Under the pieces are notes generated by a model. It saw only the letters and a program-made list of their open reading frames with translations, searched no databases and was not told the origin of the DNA. Source: Planctomycetota bacterium (GTDB lineage: Bacteria > Planctomycetota > Phycisphaerae > Phycisphaerales > UBA5793). From it: a DNA stretch of 56,051 bases. Shown piece by piece: positions 17,705-27,068 of the stretch; the first letter of the stretch is position 1; each line of letters opens with the position of its first letter. The DNA lies in the NCBI GenBank assembly GCA_963205185.1, contig CAUJHZ010000057.1:1-56051 (forward strand), in the 5' to 3' direction. The position numbers and the translations under genes are program-made.

Positions 17705-18639
17705 CACCCATTTCTGAACACATCCAAACCGAGCCGGAGCCCGATCCACGCCCTCGCCGCGAGCATCGCCTTTCCCATCCGGCTCAGGGTGGGCCGGCGC
17801 ATGATGACATCATAGCGCTGCCGCTGGATCGCGCGCAGAATCGATTCGCCGCCTGCCGTAAACAACTGGATGGCCGGCCGGACCGAAGGGTGCAAATAGG
17901 GCCACAGCCTCTTGCCTTCGTCGAACAGTGGCTGCGTCCGGGCCCCCAGAGCCCGCTCCAGGTCGCAGAACGACGCGTCCGCCCGCCCTCGCCCGATCAT
18001 CAGTCGCAGGTCGCTCTCGCTCACCCCGTGCTCGCTCATCATCTCGGCCGGAATATACACTCGGTCGCGCTCGAGCAGGTCGCGCACCACGTCCTGCCAG
18101 AAATTGGTCAGTTGCAGGGCGGTGCAGGTGCAGTCGCTCAGGCGGAACATCTCCTCGATCTCGGGCCGGTCGCCGTGGCCGGTAATGAGCAGCACGATCC
18201 GGCCCACGGGATCGGCGCTGCCGGTGCAATAGGTGATCAGATCCTCCCAGGTCTCGTAGCGGCTCTGGCGCTGGTCGCGCTCGAACGCGTCGAGCAGGCG
18301 GTGGAACAGATCGGCGGGGACGCCGTGACGGGACATGACGGTTGCGAGTGCCGGGAAATAAGGGCCCTGCACGCTCTGGCCGGCAGCGCAGCGGTCCACC
18401 TGCCGGTGCATCTCGCCCAGCTCGGCGAGCGAATCCGCCTTGCTGGCTCGCTCGTCTGCCGCGTCGTCGGCGGTGCGGCAGAAGGCGTACACGGCCGCGA
18501 AATCGCGCTCGTGTTCGCGCGGCAGCAGGCGGCTGATGACCGGGAAGTTCTCGTAGTGGCTCAGCGCCAGCTCCATGCAGGCGCGGAATGAGGCTTCGGC
18601 CTGCGCTGCGGGTTCAGGAGTGAGCGTTGCGGCGGTCAT
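17704..18639 (-). CDS. hpnC: Hydroxysqualene synthase
   Basis: HpnC converts presqualene diphosphate to hydroxysqualene. The 311-residue protein has FCRTADDAADE as first Asp motif and LTNFWQDVVRDLLERDRVYIP as second, the latter with the HpnC-type NFWQD. ATG 18639 is the start best supported by homology, though no clear Shine-Dalgarno precedes it. It heads the operon and is divergent from ispH with 83 bp between starts, so the promoters probably share this gap. No hopene cyclase gene is in this window, so the end product could be squalene itself, hopanoids or a carotenoid. Confidence 0.93.
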   Translation of the reverse strand: MTAATLTPEPAAQAEASFRACMELALSHYENFPVISRLLPREHERDFAAVYAFCRTADDAADERASKADSLAELGEMHRQVDRCAAGQSVQGPYFPALATVMSRHGVPADLFHRLLDAFERDQRQSRYETWEDLITYCTGSADPVGRIVLLITGHGDRPEIEEMFRLSDCTCTALQLTNFWQDVVRDLLERDRVYIPAEMMSEHGVSESDLRLMIGRGRADASFCDLERALGARTQPLFDEGKRLWPYLHPSVRPAIQLFTAGGESILRAIQRQRYDVIMRRPTLSRMGKAMLAARAWIGLRLGLDVFRNG

Positions 18640-18722
18640 GGGGAGAAGTCTAGCGAGCCGTCGGGCGCGGCTGACGCGGGAGTTTTCGCTCGCTGCGCGC
18701 CGCGGTCGTATGATTGACCACG

Positions 18723-19793
18723 ATGAAGGTGATTCTCGCCAATCCCCGGGGTTTCTGCGCGGGCGTCTACATGGCCGTGGACGTGGTGGACCAGATCCTG
18801 GCGCTCTGCCCGGATGAGCCGATATACGTCTACCACGAAATCGTGCATAACAAGCACGTGGTCCGGCGCTTCGAGGAGCGCGGCGTGACATTCGTGGACC
18901 GCATCGACGAGGTGCCGTCCGACTCGATCGTCGTTTTCTCGGCCCACGGCATCAGCCCGGAGGTGCGGCGGGCCGCGCGGGAGCGGCGGCTGACGGCCAT
19001 CGACGCCACCTGCCCGCTGGTGACCAAGGTGCACATGGAGGCCATCCGCTACGCGCGCGACGGCTATCAGATCCTGCTCATCGGCCACAGCGGCCATGAC
19101 GAGGTCGTCGGAACGGTCGGCGAAGCGCCAGACGCCATCCAGGTCGTCGAGTCGCCGGCTGACGTGCACAACCTGCGCATCCACAACCCGAACCGGCTGG
19201 TCTACCTCACGCAGACAACGCTGAGCCTGGACGATGCGGAGGTCATCATCCGCGCGCTGCGGCACGCGTTTCCCAACATCAAGTCGCCGCCCAGCGATGA
19301 CATCTGCTACGCCACGACGAATCGCCAGACGGCGGTGCGCTGCATCGCACCCGACTGCGACCTGGTGCTCGTGGTGGGTAGTCGCAACAGTTCCAATTCG
19401 GTGCGCCTGACCGAGATTGCCGAGGCGGCGGGAACGCCGGCGCACCTGCTCGACGACATGTCGGAACTGCGCGCGGAATGGTTCGAACACGTTGAGACGG
19501 TGCTCATCACTTCCGGCGCTTCCGCGCCGGAAGATCTGGTGCGCGAAATCCTGGCCGAACTTATCGCCCGGTACGACGCTGTCGTGCAGCAGTACGACGT
19601 CTACGACGAGCGCATCGAGTTCGGCCTGCCTCAGAGCCTCAAGGAACTCATGCGCGAGCGCGGCGTCGATCCGAGCGGCCGCACCATCACCCTCGATCAC
19701 AGCAGCGGGATCGTGGATTGGCTCAACGAGCGCGGAGGGGCGGTCGAGCCGGTGCGCATCACCATCTCCGCGCCGGCCAGAGTCGGGAGTTGA
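18723..19793 (+). CDS. ispH: 4-hydroxy-3-methylbut-2-enyl diphosphate reductase
   Basis: IspH carries out the last MEP-pathway step, giving IPP and DMAPP. The 356-residue protein has the three cluster cysteines in GFCAGV (C12), DATCPLV and DDICYATTNRQ. HEIVHNKHVV, SAHGISPEV and GSRNSSNSVRL are also conserved. ATG 18723 starts exactly at the family's N-terminus. A ~35-residue extension after GLPQSLKELM is longer than in E. coli IspH. Divergent neighbour hpnC uses its products after chain elongation. Confidence 0.95.
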   Translation: MKVILANPRGFCAGVYMAVDVVDQILALCPDEPIYVYHEIVHNKHVVRRFEERGVTFVDRIDEVPSDSIVVFSAHGISPEVRRAARERRLTAIDATCPLVTKVHMEAIRYARDGYQILLIGHSGHDEVVGTVGEAPDAIQVVESPADVHNLRIHNPNRLVYLTQTTLSLDDAEVIIRALRHAFPNIKSPPSDDICYATTNRQTAVRCIAPDCDLVLVVGSRNSSNSVRLTEIAEAAGTPAHLLDDMSELRAEWFEHVETVLITSGASAPEDLVREILAELIARYDAVVQQYDVYDERIEFGLPQSLKELMRERGVDPSGRTITLDHSSGIVDWLNERGGAVEPVRITISAPARVGS

Positions 19794-19820
19794 TCGGGCA
19801 AAAACACACCATCCGCAACG

Positions 19821-19876
19821 AATGCCGAGGGAGCGGCGCGGGCCCTGTAAGGGCGCCGTGGGGGTGTCTCGGCATT
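19821..19876. other. Nested stem-loop in the 19794-20164 spacer
   Basis: AATGCCGAG (19821-19829) pairs with CTCGGCATT (19868-19876), enclosing a second GC-rich stem (CGGCG-CGGG-CCC-TGTAA-GGG-CGCCG). No U-tract follows, so it is not a plain intrinsic terminator. The rest of 19794-20164 shows only a good AAGGAG for the next gene. It could stabilise the ispH transcript end or be a regulatory leader. Confidence 0.45.
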
Positions 19877-20164
19877 ATCGGACGAACTAGTTATGAAAAA
19901 AGTCGCAGATTCTGCGTTCTGCCGTTGCGAAGCATGAGGAATCCATTAGACTGTACCGTGGTGGGTGGGGGCCGATTCGGCCTCCCGCGCGGTAAAGTGC
20001 ATTCGCACGCGCAGCGCGATCAGAGGGAGCCGGCTCACGAATTGCAGATGAATGCCCGCAGAAGAGGGTCTTCTGACGGCAAGTGCTGAGAGCGCGCGTG
20101 GCGCTCCTGCAGCCCATGCATGATGTGACGGGACCGTGGAATCAAGCAGAAGGAGATCGGGGAA

Positions 20165-20869
20165 ATGAACAAAGCCATTCTTGCAGGGATCGCCGCGCTG
20201 GCGATCGCGCCGGCCAGCGCCATGGCGCAGTGGTCGGATGACTTCGAGTCTTACGGCGACGGCGAACTGCTGTTCAACGTCGGCGGCTGGACGGGTTGGG
20301 ACAATACGATGGGCGCGGCCGGCACCGCCACCAGCGCGCAGGCGCACAGCGGCAACCGGTCGATCCTCGCCGGCCCCAGCGCCGACGCCATCCACCCCTT
20401 CGCCGGCGAGTTCACCTCCGGCCAGTGGTCGCTGAGCGCGTGGATGTTCATGTATCGCAACGACCACACCGCCGACACGTTCTTCATCGTCAACAATCAG
20501 TACAACCACGGCGGGCCGTACGTCTGGACGATCGAAATGCAATTCGACGTCACGACGCAGACGGTGCTCGATGACTTCCGGTCCGAGACGCCCATCTCCA
20601 TCGCCTACGACCGCTGGGCCGAGATCCGCATCGACTTCGATCTCGACAACGACACGCAGACGACGTGGTACGACGGCCAGATGCTCTCGACGGGCACGAT
20701 GACGCGAAGCAACGGCGACCCGCTCGAAATCGCCAACATCGACCTCTACTCGACAGGCGCGACGTGCTACTACGATGACTTCAACATCATCCCGGCGCCG
20801 GGCACGATTGCCCTGCTGGGCCTTGGCGGACTCGGCTTTGCCGGCGGCCGCCGTCGTCGCCGCGCGTGA
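20165..20869 (+). CDS. Secreted PEP-CTERM-type protein, first of a tandem pair
   Basis: The 234-residue protein has a signal peptide (cleavage near AMAQ, ~22) and a region starting DDFESYGDGELL that looks like a jelly-roll/concanavalin-type sandwich (HSGNRSI, SGQWSLSAWMFM, TTWYDGQ). The C-terminal sorting tail is IPAPGTIALLGLGGLGFAGG followed by Arg residues. The tail is expected to be cut by an exosortase, which is not in this window. AAGGAG lies upstream of ATG. It is ~60-65% similar by eye to the next gene. Role unknown; an extracellular or surface protein is inferred. Confidence 0.85.
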   Translation: MNKAILAGIAALAIAPASAMAQWSDDFESYGDGELLFNVGGWTGWDNTMGAAGTATSAQAHSGNRSILAGPSADAIHPFAGEFTSGQWSLSAWMFMYRNDHTADTFFIVNNQYNHGGPYVWTIEMQFDVTTQTVLDDFRSETPISIAYDRWAEIRIDFDLDNDTQTTWYDGQMLSTGTMTRSNGDPLEIANIDLYSTGATCYYDDFNIIPAPGTIALLGLGGLGFAGGRRRRRA

Positions 20870-20904
20870 CTCGAACCGGAGCGTGGCTCCGTAACCTGAA
20901 CGCA

Positions 20905-20943
20905 AGCCGCGCCCGGACGCTGATCCCGGCGCGGCTGTTTTCT
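20905..20943 (+). terminator. Intrinsic terminator after the first PEP-CTERM gene
   Basis: AGCCGCGCC (20905-20913) pairs with GGCGCGGCT (20928-20936), followed by GTTTTCT. It separates the paralogues into two transcription units, or attenuates the second. Confidence 0.7.
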
Positions 20944-21036
20944 GGCCGCAGACGGCGTGGAGCAGGGCGGCGCGGCTCGATACGCTTTCTGCCGGCCGCG
21001 AAAGGCCTTCAACGCCAGGCGAGAGGGGAGCAGAAA

Positions 21037-21744
21037 GTGAGAACACGCATACTTGCCGGTATGGCGGCTCTGGTCATGGCGCCCGCGCCGGCCCTGGCCC
21101 AGTGGAGCGAGGACTTCGAGTCCTACGGTGACGGTCAGCTGCTCTACCACGTCGGCGGCTGGTCGGGCTTCTTCGACGAGATGAACGTCGCCGGCCGCGC
21201 CACCAGCGCCCAGGCCCGCAGCGGCAACCGGTCCATCTTCGTCGGACCGGGCACTGACGCGGTGCATCCGTTCATTCCCAACTACACCTCCGGCCAGTGG
21301 ACGCTGTCCGCGTGGATGTACATGGCCCGTGAAGACCACGTTGAAGATACGTACTTCATCGTTCACAACGAATTCGAGTTTCCCGGGCCGTTCCGCTGGA
21401 CCATCGAGATGCAGTTCGACTATTCCACCGGCACCGTGCTCGACGACTTCCGCCCCGACACGCCGATTCCCATCGCCTACGACCGCTGGGCGCCGATCCG
21501 CATCGATTTCGATCTGGACAACGACGCCCAGACGACGTGGTACGATGGCCAGTTCCTCTCGACGGGGACGGTGCGGCTCGATCCCTCGTTCCCACTCGCC
21601 GTCGCCAACGTCAATCTTTTTTCCGCCGGCGCCACGAGCTACTACGACGACTTCAGGATCATCCCGGCGCCAGGCGGAGCGGCGGTACTGAGTCTTGGAG
21701 CGCTGGCTCTTGCGGGCCGACGTCGTCGCCACCGCCGCGCCTGA
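21037..21744 (+). CDS. Secreted PEP-CTERM-type protein, second of a tandem pair
   Basis: The 235-residue paralogue of the preceding gene shares DFESYGDGQLLYHVGGW, SGNRSI, SGQWTLSAWMYM, QFDYSTGTVLDDFR, PIAYDRWAPIRIDFDLDND and TTWYDGQFLSTG. The signal peptide ends near ALAQ and the sorting tail is IPAPGGAAVLSLGALALAG plus an Arg/His-rich end. I chose GTG at 21037 because GAGAGGGGAG precedes it and the signal peptide begins there; the frame is open further upstream. Arose by tandem duplication. Confidence 0.83.
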   Translation: MRTRILAGMAALVMAPAPALAQWSEDFESYGDGQLLYHVGGWSGFFDEMNVAGRATSAQARSGNRSIFVGPGTDAVHPFIPNYTSGQWTLSAWMYMAREDHVEDTYFIVHNEFEFPGPFRWTIEMQFDYSTGTVLDDFRPDTPIPIAYDRWAPIRIDFDLDNDAQTTWYDGQFLSTGTVRLDPSFPLAVANVNLFSAGATSYYDDFRIIPAPGGAAVLSLGALALAGRRRRHRRA

Positions 21745-21786
21745 GGCGAGCGGGGGCAACCGCGCGGCAGGCTCTTATCATTGTCG

Positions 21787-22894
<1,108 letters not shown>

Positions 22895-22902
<8 letters not shown>

Positions 22903-24484
22903 CGCTCACCACAATCGGCTTCGATCGACTGGTGACCAGCTCGTGCAGATCAGTCAGGTTGGCGATCTGGAGCACGTTGTGGTAGTGGACGACGATGGTG
23001 TACTCGCCCGGCGCTGTCGGCATCCGGGCGTAGTCGGCGAGTTTGAATGAGTCCGTGATCGACTTGCCGGGGGGCAGAGGCATGGCGCCGCTGAGGCCGC
23101 CGAAGTTGTTCGTTTCGAACCGCGTGTCGAGGATTTCATTTCGGGCGTCGCGCACTTCCACGTTGAATCGCTCCATGCGCGGGCCGCGATTGTCGCCGCC
23201 CCGCTGGATCAGGTACGTGAGCCGATCCGGATCCGTGTTGACCAGTCGCACCGTCAGAATGTCCTGCTCGGGGCCGCCCACTTCGACTTCAACCGTGAGC
23301 GGGTCCGGCCGACGCTCGATGCGCCGCAGCGCGGTGAGGAGTTCGAGCTGGCCGTACTCGGGCATGCGATAGAGGCACAGTGCTCCCTGGGGATAGTACT
23401 GCTCCATCCCACGGACCGGTGACCGTTTCTTGATCCGGTCTCTGACGCGCGCTTCGAGCGCGGCCCCGCCTCGCCCGATGATCTGGCTCAAGTAAAAGTC
23501 GGGCAGCCGATCAGGCCAGCCGCGGCCGCCGAAGAAGTGCGTGACGCCGTCGTGCGCGTAGGAACAATCCGCCCCGAGATCGTCGAGAGCGCGGCCGAGG
23601 TCTGCATCAGAGAGTCGCGCAAGGTGCTCAACGTCGAGCATCGACATCGCATGCCATGTCATCGCGCGAACGGCCGGCTCGGAGTGGTGCGAGAGTTCAA
23701 GCAGCATATCGGCGGACCGCTGCACGGCGCTCAGCCCCATCTGTTCGATGGCATTCATCGCGATCAGAAGGTTCCACGTTTCAGTCTCGCGAGAGAGTGC
23801 AGCAATGAGTGCGTCCACGATCAGGTTGCGCTCTTCGATGCCCGGAATGTCGCTGTACATTGCACCCAGCGCCGAGGCCACCGTCCGCCGGCGGGCCGCG
23901 TCGCCCGATTTCAGCGCTTCGCACACCGTAATAACCGCGGACCGATGGCGCGGTGCAAGGGCGCGGAGACAGAGAATCGCGCCGGTCGCGCGCGACTCAT
24001 CGTCCGATCGAACGGCATCGCCGTAGCGTCGAATGAGCCACTCACACTGCCATGCCCAGCCTTCGACGAACTTCGGATTGTCGAAGAGACGCCCTGCCAC
24101 AATCGCCTGCGAGTCATGGCTGATCCACGGGAACATCGCCAGCCGCGCCGTCGTGGGCAGCAGGGCGGTGTCCCATGACTCGCGGATGTTCATCACGCGG
24201 TTGCGGATCGGCAGGGCGTACAGACTCACACCCAGCAGGATGGCGCACACCAGCAGTCGCTCGGCGAGAGGGCGATTGCGCAGCAGCGCGGCCGGCGAGC
24301 GCAGATCCTGGCCGCATTCCGGGCAGCGCTTGCTCCGGTTGCCCGTCAGGTCATAGGAGCACCGGCCGCAGCGCGGGTGCCTGGGCAGGAGGTGAACGCG
24401 GATCGCGCGCACCAGCACGATCAGGCTGCCCAGCGCCGGCAGGCCGATGAGCGCCCAGCAGAGGATGGAATCCGTCAGTCTCAT
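22895..24484 (-). CDS. Membrane protein with zinc ribbon and helical-repeat domain
   Basis: The protein has 529 residues from ATG 24484. It has an N-terminal membrane helix (SILCWALIGLPALGSLIVLV), a zinc ribbon (RCGRCSYDLTGNRSKRCPECG) that is a recurrent planctomycete motif, and a second helix (LLVCAILLGVSLYALPI). Then come alpha-helical repeats resembling HEAT units (about 180-340) and a C-terminal beta-rich part. A longer start at 24625 would add a region without hydrophobic or domain features. Function unknown; the repeats suggest protein binding. Confidence 0.65.
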
Positions 24485-24634
24485 TCGACCAGGAACCGAA
24501 TCCCAGGAGCCGGCCGAGGCGAGCGGCCCCTGCACAAGTAGTAGACGATCAAGCGGAGGGGTTCCGAGAGAGATTGAGAGAATTCCGGCCGGTTCATCGC
24601 TGCGACGATCCCGCGTATCATGCATGGTCGCCCT

Positions 24635-24708
24635 GCCCCGGTAGCTCAGTTGGATAGAGCAGCGGTCTTCTAAACCGCAGGTCGTGCGTTCGAGTCGCGC
24701 CCGGGGCG
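24635..24708 (+). tRNA. tRNA-Arg (anticodon TCT)
   Basis: Cloverleaf: acceptor GCCCCGG/CCGGGGC, D-arm GCTC-AGTTGGATA-GAGC, anticodon arm GCGGT-CTTCTAA-ACCGC giving TCT, T-arm GTGCG-TTCGAGT-CGCGC (one weak pair), discriminator G. CCA is not encoded. A TATCAT -10-like box lies at 24616-24621. It reads AGA/AGG codons, rare in this GC-rich genome. Confidence 0.95.
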
Positions 24709-24727
24709 TTCCGGAAACCAGAAAAGC

Positions 24728-24760
24728 AGCGGGCCGCGCCAGAGGCGCGGCCCGCTTTCG
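24728..24760. terminator. Terminator between tRNA-Arg and subtilase gene
   Basis: AGCGGGCCGCGC (24728-24739) pairs with GCGCGGCCCGCT (24745-24756), followed by TTCG on the plus strand. On the minus strand it is followed by GCTTTTCTGG, so it can serve both convergent units. Confidence 0.85.
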
Positions 24761-24787
24761 TTCCTGCAGCCGTCTGTCAGCCGCGCC

Positions 24788-26818
24788 TCACGGCACGCCG
24801 ACGATGTCGATGTCATCGACCCAGAGATAGTCGCTCGTCGCGCTCATGTTGGCGTCGAACGCCACGCGGGCGTTGGATGTCATCGTGAAGCCCGAGAGGT
24901 TGAGGTCGTAGTAATGGTACTGGTTGTCGCTGACGGCCGAGTTGAGCGTGAGCACGTTGGTGTAGTTCACGCCGTCGGGGCTGAACCACACGGCCGCACT
25001 GTCGCCGCCTTCGAACGAATTCACCTTGGCCCAGAAGGTGAGATGTACCGAAGAAGCGCCGGCGAGATCGGCCCGGCGCTCCATGTAGCCGGTGCTGCGG
25101 CGCATGCGGACGTGCCCGTTGCCGCTGTGGGGATTGTCGCGCCGCCAGCGCAGCGAGATGTCGCCGCTGGTCGCCCACGAGCCGATCCACGCGCCGCTGC
25201 CGCCCGAGAAGTTGCGCGATTCAAACCCATCCGAAGCCAGCGACACCGGCGTGCCGTTGGGATCGGTCACGTTGATTGTGACCGAATCCGTGGCGGTGGC
25301 GCCCAGATCGTCGGTCACCCGGACCGTTGCGTTGTAACTGTCAGGCACGGTGTAAGTCGCGCCGGCAAATGGGCTGGTTCCGGTGGATTGGTCATACACG
25401 CCATTGCCGTCAAAATCCCAGGAGAAATCGACAATGCTGCCGTCGGGGTCGAAACTCGCGGACGCGTCGAACGACACGTTGAGCGGCGCATCGCCGCTGA
25501 GCGGATTGGCGCTGAGCGATGCGACGGGGGGCTGATTGCCGCCGCCGCCGACGAGGCCGAGCGACCCGTTCACGTTGATGCGGCCGTAGCCGTAGGTGTT
25601 GTCCACGCCGCTTGAGCCGAGGTCATCGACGCCGCCTTTCAGAATCGCTTCGACGTCGTCCGGCGCGAGCGAAGGATCGGCGGACCAGATCAGCGCCGCC
25701 AGCCCCGCGGTGAGCGGAGTCGCGAAACTGGTTCCACTGACCGATGCGTAGTCGCTGTCGCTGCCCGAGTCAGTCGTAAACACGCTGACGCCCGGCGCCA
25801 CCAGATCGACGAATTGTCCATAAGCGGAGAAGGAGGCCTTGTTGTCATTGATGTCGGTCGCACCCACGACGATGATGTCGTCATTATCGCGATTGCCGTA
25901 GGTCAGGTTGCGGTTGTCGTTGCCGGCGGCCCACACGAGCAGCCCGCCGATCGACCGGATGTACGTGGCGGTGGAGAGGTTCGACGAAGTATCCACGCCG
26001 CTGTAGGAGACGCTGGCGACTCTGTCGCCGTTCTCGACCGCGGTCCGCGCGGCGTGCTGGAGCGTGGACATCGAAGCACTGCCGCCTGTGCTGTTGGAGA
26101 CGCGCAGCATGCGGTGGCTCAGGTTCCAGCCCGTGCCGGAGATGCCCACGCCGTTGTTGCCGTTCGCGGCGGCACAGCCGGTCGTCATCGTGCCGTGCGG
26201 ATGGATCGGGCCGATGTTGCCGCCCTGGCTCTCCCAGACCCGATCGACCGCGTTGTAGCCTTCGAGACGATGCAGTTGAAAGTCCTGGTGCGTCGTGCGG
26301 ATGCCGGTGTCGCAGATGCCCACCGTCACCGTCGGATTGCCCGTGTGAATATCCCAACCGGCGCACGAATCCATGTTGACGTGATGCCACTGGCTGTTGA
26401 AGAGCGCGTCGTTGGGGCAATCGAGCGGATACACGATCCAGTCGGGTTCGGCGTACTGGAACTGGCCCGTGGCCAGCAGCGCATTGGCTGCGTCGTTCTC
26501 GGTCTGCCCCTGCGGCAGCGAAACGATGAACTCATCCGTCTGCCAGACGTACTCCACCAGCGGGTAGTCGTGAAGCGCCGCCAGCGCCTCCTGCCGACGC
26601 TGTTCGATCTGCTGCTCTGACAGGCCCGCCGCCTGCCAATGCTGCGGCTGAATGGGGCGGACGATCAGCCGCCCCGAGAACTCGTGGTCACCCGGTACGG
26701 CGGTGTACTGCACGGCTCGGGCAGCCGGCGCCTGGGCAAGCAGTGAAGAAGGCACGATCATCAAAATGGCGCTGGAGCACAGGACGTGCCGCAGCGCAAG
26801 CGCACGAAGACGGTTCAT
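24788..26818 (-). CDS. Secreted subtilisin-like serine protease with PKD domain
   Basis: The 676-residue protein has a signal peptide (to about LLAQ, 29), a propeptide-like region to ~140, then the S8 catalytic domain with Asp in GICDTGIRTTH, His in HPHGTMTTG, Asn in VWAAGNDN and Ser in SGTSFATPLTAG. A PKD domain follows (NQPPVASLSANPLSGDAPL ... DFSWDFDGNGVYD), then a ~140-residue C-terminal beta region similar to discoidin/MAM-like modules (DGFESRNFSGGSG). GGAGGAA precedes ATG. It would degrade proteins outside the cell. The closing DYLWVDDIDIVGVP carries no PEP-CTERM tail. Confidence 0.93.
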   Translation of the reverse strand: MNRLRALALRHVLCSSAILMIVPSSLLAQAPAARAVQYTAVPGDHEFSGRLIVRPIQPQHWQAAGLSEQQIEQRRQEALAALHDYPLVEYVWQTDEFIVSLPQGQTENDAANALLATGQFQYAEPDWIVYPLDCPNDALFNSQWHHVNMDSCAGWDIHTGNPTVTVGICDTGIRTTHQDFQLHRLEGYNAVDRVWESQGGNIGPIHPHGTMTTGCAAANGNNGVGISGTGWNLSHRMLRVSNSTGGSASMSTLQHAARTAVENGDRVASVSYSGVDTSSNLSTATYIRSIGGLLVWAAGNDNRNLTYGNRDNDDIIVVGATDINDNKASFSAYGQFVDLVAPGVSVFTTDSGSDSDYASVSGTSFATPLTAGLAALIWSADPSLAPDDVEAILKGGVDDLGSSGVDNTYGYGRINVNGSLGLVGGGGNQPPVASLSANPLSGDAPLNVSFDASASFDPDGSIVDFSWDFDGNGVYDQSTGTSPFAGATYTVPDSYNATVRVTDDLGATATDSVTINVTDPNGTPVSLASDGFESRNFSGGSGAWIGSWATSGDISLRWRRDNPHSGNGHVRMRRSTGYMERRADLAGASSVHLTFWAKVNSFEGGDSAAVWFSPDGVNYTNVLTLNSAVSDNQYHYYDLNLSGFTMTSNARVAFDANMSATSDYLWVDDIDIVGVP

Positions 26819-26927
26819 CGCATATTCCTCCGCAAAAAGCCAAGGTCAGCAACGTGTCGAAACGCTCGATGCACGTACCTGGGAGAGCCCACTGTGGTTG
26901 GGACGGGGGGTGGACCCAAGTAGCGCC

Positions 26928-26956
26928 AGACTACCAGAAATCTCAGCCGCTGTCAA
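26928..26956 (-). promoter_or_regulatory. Promoter candidate for the subtilase gene
   Basis: On the minus strand, a perfect TTGACA (26951-26956) is followed after 17 bases by TAGTCT (26928-26933). The -10 is weak (3 of 6). It lies ~110 bp upstream of the subtilase start in the divergent spacer. Confidence 0.4.
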
Positions 26957-27068
26957 TGGCTAATCGCAGCCAAAGAGCCGCAGCCTCGGAGGCGGGGCCT
27001 ATCATGAATTCCATGCGCTCGGTCGCCCGGGCGGCCGAGCGCAGACACCTGAACGAGGAGGTTGGATC

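Noticed and set aside
19892-19936. Short frame ATGAAAAAAGTCGCAGATTC (14 codons)
   Set aside because: No Shine-Dalgarno and no conserved feature; chance frame in a spacer.
24485-24625. N-terminal extension of the zinc-ribbon membrane protein
   Set aside because: The extra 47 residues carry no domain or hydrophobic signal; the membrane helix begins just after ATG 24484.
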